Shown: positions 32,064 through 52,914 of the stretch, in pieces
Layout: the number at the start of each line of letters is the position of its first letter
Position numbering within the stretch: the first letter of the stretch is position 1
Assembly: GCA_027972325.1 (NCBI GenBank)
Contig: JAPMOS010000065.1
Location: 147,501 to 210,376 of the forward strand
Direction: 5' to 3'
DNA from: Paratrimastix pyriformis
Taxonomy: Eukaryota > Preaxostyla > Paratrimastigidae
DNA: 62,876 nt
Program-made: the position numbers and the translations under genes
The notes under the pieces: generated by a model
Seen by the model: the letters and a program-made list of their open reading frames with translations, nothing else
Databases searched by the model: none
Told to the model about the DNA's origin: nothing

Positions 32064-32920
32064 AGTAAAGTCACAACGGGGTTACAACGCCTATCTTCCG
32101 CAACGCGTTTTCCCGCCCCAACGCGTTGCACCGCGTTGCACCGCGTTGCACCGCGTGACAACCCGTTTCAACACCATCTCAACGCCATTCAACACCGTTG
32201 CATGCCGTTATACTGTTTGCAACCCCGTTGCACCCCGTTGCACCCGTTGTGACCCGTTGTGACCCGTTGCCCCCGTTTACAGGCCATCGCAGTTGAAACA
32301 AGACGGGAAACTTCTTCTTTCTTTCAACTTGGTTGCGTGTGCCTCAACCCAACCATCAACCGCGAAATTCCAGGAATCTTCTTCCGATGCATCCTTCACT
32401 CATACGCGACTTCCCCCCACTCCACTTCCGAGACGAGGAACCCGAACTCGTCCATGTGAGGCTCGATGAGAAAATGAACGTAATAATGGTTTTGGACACG
32501 AAGACAGCCTCAGAAAGACGACATGGGTGGGCCCGTGGTAATGCATTAGAAAGGGCAGGCAATGAATCGTGTCGAAGCAGAAAATGATCTATTAATGTAA
32601 CTCGAAAACATGTGCCGCGGAGAGCCAGCCACCCTCAGAAGATCCCATCGGAAAGAAAGGGCAGGGCAGGGCAGGTGGTTGCAACGGGGAAAACGCGTTG
32701 CAACGGGGAAAAGCGCGTTGCAACGGGGAAAAGCGCGTTGCAACGGGGAAAACGCGTTGCGCATGTTCAGATGTTGCAACGGGGAAAAACGGTCCGAACG
32801 CGTGGCAGCGCGTTGTAAGGGGTTAAAATGGGGTTAAAATGGGGTAAAATGGGTTTGCGACGCGTCGCACCGGGTTGCAGCGCGTTTTTGTAGGCGTTAT
32901 AACGGCGTTGTGACTTTACT
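32064..32920. mobile_element. non-autonomous TIR element with subterminal CGTTGCAACG repeats
   Basis: The left end AGTAAAGTCACAACGGGGTT is mirrored by the right end (AGTAAAGTCACAACGCCGTT on the other strand), with matching aacgcct sequence further in. The interior next to each end is filled with repeats of cgttgcaacgggg-type words in opposite orientations (32100-32280 and 32675-32900), the usual look of transposase-binding subterminal repeats. The middle holds no transposase. No clear target duplication is seen (left flank gacagatg, right flank ctagaacc). It lies exactly between the tail of LINE 2 and the left edge of duplicated unit B. Confidence 0.8.
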
Positions 32921-33061
32921 CTAGAACCTGGGGACTGTCGATTCCGGGCGTCATGAGCGACCGCAGGCCGAACCTTTCACCTATCCAGGTCTTCCCCTTT
33001 TTGCAGCTCAACATCTCGCATCGTCCATTTTCACGAATTCAAGATTCCGGGGGCCCCAGGT

Positions 33062-33499
33062 TTGTCCCAGCAAGACGCATACACACATACGCTCCATCCC
33101 CTCATTCTCGCTCCCTCACCAGACAAGATCTTCATCACGCGCGCCGGAAGCTGCGTGGAAGTGATCGTCATGCCCTCACCCAGGACTTTTAGCGCACTCC
33201 GGGGCCTTCGATCGCAGCATCATCCGCTTCTTCTGCGGTCCGAGTCAGGGCTGGTCGTTCCCCAAGACTCGGTTTGCCTCCCCCCTCCCCTCCCTGCCAC
33301 CACCCCCATCCCCCCAGAAAGAACGAAAGAAGAAGAAAACCGCCCCAAGACCACCCTACCCGACCCCGAAAAAAAAGACCACTCATTCAAAAGGCTGGTT
33401 CCCACCCCACCCCACCCCACCCCCATCCTCCAGTGGCTCATCGAACCCGGATCCAGATTCATTGAGATGGGTCTGCGACCATCTCCCGCACTTCCCTGA
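33062..33499 (+). CDS. conserved upstream reading frame of duplicated unit B
   Basis: This is the counterpart of 21658-22179, reading DKIFITRAGSCVEV, SALRGLRSQHHPLLLRSESG, ERTKEEENRPKTTLPDPEKK and ILQWLIEPGSRFIEMGLRPS. The frame stays open although the two C-rich tracts differ in length from copy A. It may be a 5' exon of the gene at 33615. Confidence 0.4.
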   Translation: MSQQDAYTHTLHPLILAPSPDKIFITRAGSCVEVIVMPSPRTFSALRGLRSQHHPLLLRSESGLVVPQDSVCLPPPLPATTPIPPERTKEEENRPKTTLPDPEKKDHSFKRLVPTPPHPTPILQWLIEPGSRFIEMGLRPSPALP

Positions 33500-33614
33500 C
33501 TAACACTTTCGGAATGATGACGATGATGCTGGCTGGATGATGATCAATGATTGATGATGGTGATTGGTTGCTGTTGTTCTTGTTCTTGTTTGTTGTTCTT
33601 GTTGTGATGGTGAT

Positions 33615-35006
33615 ATGTCAGTGCCTTGCATGGTGCACGATCTGCGGCCGCAGCACGCCATTCCGGCCCCACTTTGCCATCAGATTGCCCAGCAAGCCCT
33701 CGAAGAGGGGTTTCGGGGGCAGATTCAGCCCACCCTGATCCAGATCGCGATCCCAATGGAAGATTCCGTCATTCTCCAGCTCTTTCTATCGCTGTTGCAA
33801 GCTAAGCTGGGGCATGTGCCCGGAGTCACCCAGAGCATATTTTTTGGGGACTTTCCATTCAGGACCTTCGCGGCGGTTTTTCCGGGTGGTCTGCGTTTTA
33901 CCTCCCGGTGCGTCCCAATCTCCCAATGACCGGCTCTTCTCCGACTCTTTGCGTGTAGTCCCGTCCCCGCTCCCAATGTCCCCGTCTCGACTGCTGTCGC
34001 CTGGTTCGGGGAGAGGCTCCGCCCCAGCTTCCCCATTTTCGCCAGCAGGACCACCAACCCCAGCCACCCCAGTCCAAACCACGCCTCCACCGCCATCGCC
34101 AATCCCTCTGGAAGGGCAGGTTGAAGGTCTGTTGGATCACCTTCCGAGCCTTTCACACACATGCCTGGCCCTCCCACTTTAGTGAGCGGGACCGGGTGGT
34201 TCCTGGCCCAGAATCGGATTGAGACGATCTATCCAACAGGGGACGCACCACGAGACCTGGAGGTGTTTGCTGCCGCCTCTCTCGAAAACCTCTTTTCCCC
34301 CGGCCCGGCATGCCCCAATCCCAACCCCAGGGTGATCGGCCACGACCAAGGGGCCCTGTCCGCATATCGTGCGGTCAGTTCCCAACAAGTCGATGTGGCC
34401 ATCCACGTGGCGTTCAACGGAAATGACCCGGTTGTTTGGAACCCACTGGCATTGCCCGATGGCGCGATTCTGCATTTTCCACCCAGGGCCTCCTCCTCCC
34501 CGCCACCCATGGGGCTGGTCCGCCCGATTCCCCAGTTCCCCGACGGCGAGCGCAAACCGATCTCCCCGACCGCGCCGCCGGGCTGTTCGGGGTACATTTT
34601 CGGAGAGGCGACAACTGACGGCCATGTTTTCCGAGTGCGCGAAATATTTGCCCAACTTCATCGTCATGCGCTGCTCCTCATTACGCTCAAGAAGTGCTTT
34701 TACCCGATCCCCGGCAACTGCCCCTCCGTCCCCGCCCGCTCGCCTCACCCCCGAGTTTCGCCTCACCCCCGAGGCTCGCCTCCCCCGTCGGCTCCCCCGC
34801 TCCCGCAGCTTCCGCTCACGCCGCTCCTTCCACTCCTGATCATCGCGTTGCCTGCTGGGACCCCCGTGGGTGTCTTTGATCGCGAAGTCGGCAACGGGTT
34901 CCAGGCGTACGCCGACACCGGACGCATTGCCTTGCTGCTGCTCCCGCTCCCTCCCCACCGCACCACCGGCAGGGCGGCAGCACCAGATGCCGCTCCACCG
35001 TCGTAG
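33615..35006 (+). CDS. duplicated unrecognised gene, copy B
   Basis: Three exons (33615-33888, 33959-34126, 34183-35006) join in phase to 421 residues starting MSVPCMVHDLRPQHAIPAPL. The same order as copy A is seen: ALEEGFRGQIQPTLIQIAIP, PLPMSP and a Pro/Ser-rich middle, VFAAASLENLFSPGPACPNP, VAFNGNDPVVWNPLALPDGA, GYIFGEATTDGHVFRVREIF, a Pro-rich hinge and LPLLIIALPAGTPVGVFDRE. The tails after LLLLP differ completely between copies, so the duplication ends there. Introns are 70 and 56 bases with GTCTG donors. Most differences from copy A keep the frame, which supports coding. Confidence 0.68.
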
Positions 35007-35851
35007 CCCACGAGGGCGAACAACCTCATTTCTTCTCGCCTTGTCTTTCTTTTCGCATCATTCTGATCAGTCCATGTTCCTCTTCTCCTTCCACCACCAC
35101 CACCACCACCACCCACCACCCACCACCCACTACCAGGCTTTTGTCTGTGTTTTTTCTGTTTCTGTTTTCTCCCTGCTGCCGCCGGCCGACTAGATGCTGG
35201 TTTGGCAACGCCATCATGTCGATTTTTGCGGCCAGCCGTAACGGATGTTTCAGATCTGAGTACCGTCTCGTGTTAATGCAACTGACTGAAGAGTTCACGA
35301 AAGGTTGCGGGGTTGGGGCGGAATTCAATTTTCAAATTTTCAAAAAAAATGCAAGACCGGTGGGGAACAGCCGTGAAAGAGTTCAAGGAAACGGGGAGGG
35401 ATGGTAAGGTCAATAAAGCAAAAAAAAGCAGCAGCGCACTCGGCAGTTGGGGGAAGCACCGAGTCCCGCCAGGCCTAGGGGGGAGGGACGTCAAGAAGTT
35501 TCCACAAAAACGGATCAACAGAAGAAAGAAACCGACGATGGAAAAAAAACGGTGAAGGGACACTCGCGCTCAAAGGGGGTGGGTGTGAGTGGGTGGGTGG
35601 GTAAAGGAGCGAGAGGGGGGCCGAGAATGGACAAAAGCCGCACCAGGTGACCGGCCAGGGTGTGAGGTCGTCGTCACCATGCGGTGTGGTCACCACCGCA
35701 AATAGGGTCGTCGTCACCCGGACAGGGATGTGGGGTGGGGGGTGCAGAGTGGGATGCGAGATGCGGTGTGGTCACCACCGCAAATAACAACTCCGCGGGA
35801 TGGGCTCTCGGAGGGTCAACTCCGGCCTATGTCGTCGCATGAGGTCCGCCC
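35007..35851. other. intergenic, AT-richer with duplicated palindromic site
   Basis: It includes a (cac)n stretch near 35093, a low-GC part with caattttcaaattttc (35327), and two copies of a phrase containing gcggtgtggtcaccaccgc (35677-35703 and 35760-35786). No gene is supported. Confidence 0.45.
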
Positions 35852-38168
35852 TCACGGCTCGAAGCTGAACCGGGGGAGGGTCTTGCCCTGGCGGTAGAGC
35901 CAGTTCCCGGGGGCCACAATGGCATTCCGGGCAAAGAGCTTGACCAGGGCGTCACCGTCGCCCAGCCAGATCTTGCTGTCCTCGGCGATCATCTGTGAGA
36001 GGCCACCCATCTTGCGGGAGGCCGTCAGGGTGTAGTTCCAGGGACCCTCGAAGATGGGCCGGGTCGCAGGGGTGGACAGCTTGTACAGATCCACCATCGC
36101 CCAGAGGCCGACCCACCTGCAAGGCGCGAGTGCCGGGCAGGGAGGAAGGGCAATGCGTGAGGAGATGGGCGGGATGGAATGTCGACGCCATGATGGCATG
36201 ATGACGATGGCATGATGACGATGGCATGACGATGATGATGTCATATGAGGATGATGTCATGATGGCACATGGCGAGCAGCAAAAACAGACTGATCAAAGA
36301 ACCCGGCCGCCTTGGGGGAGGTGATGTAGTTCTCGAAGAGTCGAGCAACGCGCTGGGCCTGGGTGACATTGTACACCTGGTCGCGGAGCACGTAGAGAAA
36401 CAGCGAGGAGAAGGGCGGCCCCAGGCTGTCCTCGCAGATGTCCAGGCTGGCATCCAGGTCAATCCCGGGGATGATGGTCCGGTTCATCATCCAGTCCGCC
36501 GAGGGGCCCGTCGCGCCTTGGGGCATGTAGTACGTGAAGGGGAAGGCCCCGACGACGATGACCAGGATGAGGATGGGCAGCAGAATGACCCCGGCCACGA
36601 TCCAGCCCCAGAAGCAGCAGCAGCCCAGCCGGCAGCAGCGCTGGCGGGCCAGCGGAGGCAGCTGGCTGTGCGAGGTGTGGTCCTGGGTGGACGTCCACGC
36701 GCTGCCGGCGGGTTCGGGGACAATGCCGGCCGTTTCGGGGACAAGGGACGAACTGTGGGGGACAGGAGGGGGGTGGGGGGTGGGGGGGAGTCTGGATTAT
36801 GAACATCGAGCGATTTGTGTCGCACGCGCAACACATGCCTTCAGTTTGTGTGCACATCACGTCCTTGGGTGTGAGTGTGGGGTGTGTGAGACAGACGCTC
36901 TCTTCTCGACATCGCCGGTGTGATTGCCGCCTGCCGGAGCAGCCATCGAACGCAGCCGGCGCATGGACGGCCGATAGTGAATGAGCATCTTCACAGGGAC
37001 CGGAATCAGCAGAAGCCCGCAGATAAAGTCCCTGCGGATTGAGATGCACCGGAGATGGGATGAGTGGCTGGAACCCAGGGGTTCCACAGACCAGGACGCG
37101 AGAATCGACGAGGGAACGCAGATGTCGCTGGTCCATTCGCTGAAGGCGTTGGTGCAGTGGACGGGCGGGATGGAGATGGCGAAGATGTGCGAGATGGCGT
37201 AGAAGAGCAGGGGCCACCCGTACCAGTAGGCGAGAACGGCCCCCGAGAGCGGCTCGACGGGAGGCGCTGCAGTGGTGCCAAGAGGAGCCTTCGCGTAAGG
37301 GGGCGACTTGAGGTACCTGCGCCGGAGGGTCAGTGTGAACGGGGAGAGAGCGACTCGGAATGAGCAGACCGGGCAAGGTGGAAGAAGGGGATGAAGAAGA
37401 GAATAATCTCGGCGACGAACTCGAAGAAAATGTGACCTGTGCCGAGAAAAAGAAGAGATGAGGTGTCGGACCAACCGGGCAGCCAGACCGGAGAAGATGC
37501 CAAAGTGGAAGAAGATCAGTGTGAAAACGTCCGGGTGGTAAATGAACCCTGCCACCAAAAAAAACGAAGGTTTATGAGAAGGGGAATAGAAAAATGTTGC
37601 CTTCAGACCAACAAAGAGGATGAAGAAGAAACCGGCAATGGTGGCAGTGATCAAAAAGGCGCGCGAAGGAAGATACTCCGGGTCGCGGCGCTTCTTCCAC
37701 ATGTAGTACCAAATCATGACGAGATAGACGAGCATCCTATTGTCGAAAAAAATGAGCAATCAAGTCGTGCGATCGAAGGACAGACGGGAAGGCAGTCAAG
37801 AATCCCGAAATGGCAAAGAAGGCCGCTGAACTCTTCTGTCGCGGAATCCACAGGATGATTGCAAAGAGCAGGGAGTAAAGGAAGAAGAACGTATTCGTCA
37901 GATTCCACCAGATGCTGGTGAAATCGAAAACTTCACGCCGCCAAACAACGATCGCCATCCCAATAAAGCTGATCATGAGAGGCACCTGGAAGATCCACAC
38001 AATGCCAGGGATGGTCCAGTAGAGCGTGTAGAAAAAGTAGGGGTAGATGGTCGACTGGAAGATTGCGTTGAGGATGCAGAGGATGGAGATGGGAATGAAC
38101 ACCCATCCGGCTCGTCGCCAAAGGGCATCCGCATATGCGCGTTCCGAAGCAGCCGTGTTGTCCAACAT
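35852..38168 (-). CDS. unrecognised polytopic membrane protein, multi-exon
   Basis: Exon 1 (38168-37786; an in-frame ATG also at 38258) encodes MLDNTAASERAYADALWRRA and hydrophobic helices (VFIPISILCILNAIF, IVWIFQVPLMISFIGMAIVV, FFFLYSLLFAIILW). It joins in phase over 37737-37785 to MLVYLVMIWYYMWKKRRDPE and further helices (FLITATIAGFFFILF, VFTLIFFHFGIFSGL, IFFEFVAEIILFFIPFFHLA), then YLKSPPYAKAP and AYWYGWPLLFYAISHIFAIS. Later exons give IVAGVILLPILILVIVVGAF preceded by a Cys cluster (RQRCCRLGCCCFWGW), and a luminal or extracellular end with N-glycosylation sites (MNRTI, YNVTQ, WNYTL) finishing NWLYRQGKTLPRFSFEP. At least seven or eight membrane helices are seen. I cannot assign a family. 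Confidence 0.7.
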
Positions 38169-38790
38169 TGCGTCTTGATGAGAGGGTTGGGATCTGTTTT
38201 TATGGGTATTCCCCGGGCTGGATGAAGATTCCTTCCGCCGCGGGTGGCAAGATGGCAAGATCGTCAGCGAGCAAAATAAACACCGCCATCGTTTCCGCCA
38301 TGGGGGGAAACCCCAGGAACCAACTTTTTTTGGGTTCCCATAATTTTTCCCGCGACACTATTGTATCCCATAAGTTATCCGATTCGTTAAGAAATGACAC
38401 TTTGTCGACCTCGTATCTCCCCAACCGTCCATCAGCGGACGACCCCGTGGCACGTTTCGTGGTGCCCCATGTGTGGGCTATCGTTTGAGATACGAAAATG
38501 GTGTCTGTCACATTTTTCGATTTTCTATAGGGAATCCGACACAATCACATTGCAGTGAAAATTTTTAACTGAATTTTTTTGAACTTTTTTGATCATATTC
38601 ATGATCCCCATCATTAAAAACCCTTACTCAGTGATTTTTGTGGCTATCTGCATGATGGTCGCGGAGCCATCGTGGGGCCCCCTTTGTATGCATTTTGCGG
38701 CCATGTCATGATGACATCGCCATACTAGGCGCGGATCACGAGGCTTTTGGGGCGGGCACAAAATCTGCACACACGCGGATTCTTTCGAGA
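38169..38790. other. low-GC intergenic region
   Basis: AT-rich sequence with inverted phrases (ggaacccaaaa/ttttgggttcccat around 38317-38345; gatcatattcatgatc at about 38591). It probably holds the promoter of the membrane-protein gene on the left and repeat debris on the right. No gene is seen. Confidence 0.4.
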
Positions 38791-38880
38791 GATTACAATA
38801 GTTGCGCAGCCTCCTTTGTGGCCCTGATCCGGGCGGTAGCTGCGGTTGCGGTCGGAGACGGGGCCTGGGGAGATGGATGA
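38785..38880. repeat. dispersed repeat, copy 1 (matches 39380-39460)
   Basis: The phrase from agttgcgcagcctcctttg through ggccctgatccgggcgg and gcggttgcggtcggaga repeats almost exactly at 39389-39450, where it codes for the end of the polyglutamine gene. The right part of the same coding segment recurs at about 55995-56095. Confidence 0.75.
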
Positions 38881-39354
38881 GGATTGGTGTGGAACGCAAG
38901 GCGAGTTGGATCTGCCACTCGGCAGGGGGCCGCGTTTCCAGTCGATCAACCATGGGACCCATCGGCTGGTTATCGGATGCCCACATCTCGATGGGGGAGG
39001 GGATCCGGAGCGCCGACTGATTGTTCGCATCTGCTGCCACTCCACCATCTCGCCATTGCGCCACGCCGCGATGGATCATTCTCGCAACAAGTATGGAGGC
39101 GTTTACCATAACGGGCGCTCCTATCCTGATCGAATTTGGTCTGTTGGTTTCTGCATTTCGGCCAACCACACACACACACAGGATCCAGGTGGCAGAGAAG
39201 ATCCGCGCTGGGGTTCCCTATCAGACTATATCCGTTGAAGAAAGGGTTAGTGGTGGTTTCTGCTCAAAAGTGGCTGCTCGTCTCCGCGAAGATCATTCTT
39301 GTGGGGCACTGAAAGGCTACCGCATTCCAAGCGCGGAGCAGGAAAAACTAGATA

Positions 39355-39378
39355 ACGTGGGGGTGAAAAACCCGGAAA

Positions 39379-39379
<1 letters not shown>
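39355..39379. mobile_element. solo end of the pogo-like element's inverted repeat
   Basis: After a TA the 25 bases from ACGTGGGGGTGAAAAACCCG match the first 25 bases of the transposon at 16992. The match stops abruptly next to the last codon of the minus-strand polyglutamine frame, whose TAG stop uses base 39379. It is probably a relic of an internally deleted copy. Confidence 0.8.
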
Positions 39380-45900
<6,521 letters not shown>

Positions 45901-46194
45901 CCCATCATTCTGGCCCCATCATCGTCATTTGAAACTTGTTTTACTGCTTCGGTTGGGGAGAGGAAAGCCATCAGAGACATACAAAAAGATACCACACGAT
46001 CGCACGTGACTCTCACGCCCATTAGGATGCTCATCGGGAACAAAACCGACCGATTTACCTCTGCAGTCTCGGTTCATCTCATCCGATGCGCCGGGACGAC
46101 CCGCTCCCAATACAAAGGCCACCGCCGAACAGCATGTCACTCATTTGAAAGTTCGAATGTTCGATTCAAATTTCAAATCCGCTGTGCCCAGGAA

Positions 46195-46627
46195 ATGGCC
46201 GCTCGTAAGCCTGCTGCTGCTGCTGCTGCGCAGCCTAAAAAGGAGGACATCGCCTCAAAGTTTTTTTACAGCGAAAAGGTGCGAGACGATGTTTGGGAAT
46301 ACAGGTCACTCGATTTTCTCCTCCCCTTTCCTTTCTGACACTTGATGCCTTTCTCGTCGCTTTTAGGCATGTTATTTGCCCCAAGGAGCTTATCGAACGT
46401 TTCCCTAAAAGCCGTTTGATGAGGGAAGACGAGTGGAGGGGCTTGGGGATTCAGATGAGCCCAGGCTGGGTTCATTACGGTCTGCTCCTGGTTGGCTTGT
46501 CTGCCTTATCCTTCCCTTGTTTCTGTTTCTGTGTGCAGATTGGCATGCACCCGAACCACATGTTCTTCTTTTCCGCCGCGCCATTGCGGTGGCTGAGGAG
46601 CAGGCGAAAGCACAACAGCTGCAGTGA
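46195..46627 (+). CDS. CKS1: CKS1-type cyclin-dependent kinase regulatory subunit
   Basis: Three exons (46195-46304, 46367-46479, 46539-46627) give 103 residues. After an Ala-rich start (MAARKPAAAAAAQPKKED) comes the complete CKS fold: FYSEKVRDDVWEYRHVICPK, IERFPKSRLMREDEWRGLGI, QMSPGWVHYDWHAPEPHVLL and FRRAIAVAEE. The family's HAPEPHVLLFRR strand-exchange and phosphate-binding motif is intact. CKS proteins bind CDKs and help them recognise primed phospho-substrates. Introns are 62 and 59 bases with donors GTCACT and GTCTGC. The start was chosen because the ATG precedes the Ala-rich leader; an upstream open frame exists but has no ATG near. Confidence 0.96.
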
Positions 46628-47092
46628 GATTCTTGCGAAGTTGTGCTCTATCCGCTTCCTCCAAAGTGTGGCTTGCGGATTGAAGTGGTTCGGTTCTCTA
46701 GCCATCATCATTGATCATCGGCTCGAGTCCAAGCCACATGTTCTCTCTCCTCTCCACCGTGTGGTGACACCGCCTTGAGTGGGTCGATCACAATCCCTTT
46801 CCTTTGCACTTCATTGAACTACTCGTGAATGATGGCCGGCTTCTTCCGCCATTTTCCACCTCCTCTCCATCTTTCCTCTCGACACGCTCATCGAATTCTT
46901 TTTCGATGCATTTCGCTGCCTCTTTTTGGAACTCAGGCCGCTGAAATGGCACTGCGCTTTTTTCCTTCCCCCTTCTCCACCACAAACACAAAACCGAAAA
47001 AGAATCGTTATTAACACTTCATCCCATGTTTATGGTGGGGTGGCGAATATGGGGAGGAAGTGACTGAATTCCCCTGAAGCGCAGCTCTCGAG

Positions 47093-51727
<4,635 letters not shown>

Positions 51728-52021
51728 GCATACAACAGCAGCATCATCCATCGGCTGCTCCGACCCGATCTGCCGTGGGCTTCCATTTCTGATTGTTTTT
51801 TGATGCAAAGAAGAGGCTTGTCGTCAAAAAAACTCCTGAGGCTGACCACTCGTCGCCTTGGGTGGACGGGCAGCACCAAAGAGAATCAATTGCGGCCGGA
51901 ACCCTGGCACAGCTGGACCCCGAGCCGTTTGTGTGTGATCGCACCGGAGATGGAGTTGATGGGTGGGTGGATGGGTGGGCGAGGGGTGGGATAAAAACCT
52001 TTTGAGATTCTCCTCTCGTAA
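51728..52021. other. 3' flank of the RING/TRAF gene
   Basis: No gene is supported. The last 60 bases (cttttgagattctcctctcg) resemble the sequence before the hairpin tail at 21306 and probably belong to the same retroelement 3' end. Confidence 0.4.
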
Positions 52022-52078
52022 ATTTTCAGTTAGCCTCCCACGAGGCTGCACTAACACGAAAAAGAAAGAAAGAAAAGC
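52022..52078 (+). repeat. retroelement-like 3' end: hairpin plus (AAAG)n tail
   Basis: The hairpin AGCCTCCCACGAGGCT is followed by gcactaacacga and (aaag)n, parallel to 21306-21356. It directly abuts the MITE at 52087. Confidence 0.6.
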
Positions 52079-52086
52079 GGGCACTA

Positions 52087-52718
52087 GGGGCAAATTGTGC
52101 CGGGGAGCCCGGGTTTTGGGGAGCCTGGAACCCCGAAAAATGGGACTGTGACGCCGCGCGACCGAACCGAGTTAAAAAAACCCTAGGGTCCCACAGGCAC
52201 TCTTTTGATGCGCGCTGGCGTCGTCGCAAGGCGAAAGAAAAGCTTCCGAGGCCCGACACCCAATTTTTTCTCTCAGTTCGACACCGCCCACTGGCCGGCC
52301 GTGAGGAGTTGAGAGACCAATGAAGGAACAACCATTCATTCTATCTCGCACTATTTTCCGGTTTTTTTTCATTTCGCTCCGCTATCTGTGGTTCAAATAA
52401 TAAAGGCTGAATCTGAGGGACTCGTGACCCCTCCGATCCGACCCTTCAACTCATCCGAAATCTGGTCTTGGCCATAGATTTTCTGGCCTCCACATCCTTC
52501 CATGCCGAGAGATTGCGAAGGCGAAAGCAGTAGAGCGGTACCAAGCTGAAATCATGTCACTATTCACCAGGTCCAGCCCAAGAAACACAAGTGCGCAAAA
52601 ATAGTCGGCGCCTCCCCCCACTTCACCCCTCCCCGGCCCCAAGTGGCCCCGGTTTTGGGAGTCCCGTCCCGCGAAATTGCGGCTGAATCCCCACGCAGTC
52701 CCCGGCACAATTTGCCCC
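52087..52718. mobile_element. MITE with 20-bp TIRs and TA target duplication
   Basis: The termini GGGGCAAATTGTGCCGGGGA and its mirror at 52699-52718 are each flanked by TA (52085-52086 and 52719-52720). The 632-base interior has no transposase. TA and the TIR length suggest a Tc1-mariner-type non-autonomous element, unrelated in TIR sequence to the pogo-like element. Confidence 0.82.
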
Positions 52719-52914
52719 TAGGGGCAGAGAGAATAGTGTGTTCAACCTTTGGCTGAAATTCCAAATTCTGGCAGTGGAACCCCATGAAATGAAACTCAGA
52801 ATTCAGCGCCACTTCACAACAGTGATTATCTGACTGCGAAAGAATCTTCTCTTTCCCTCAACCAACCAACCATCATTTATTGCGCCCAAATGAAAACCAC
52901 AACCACAACCGCTG

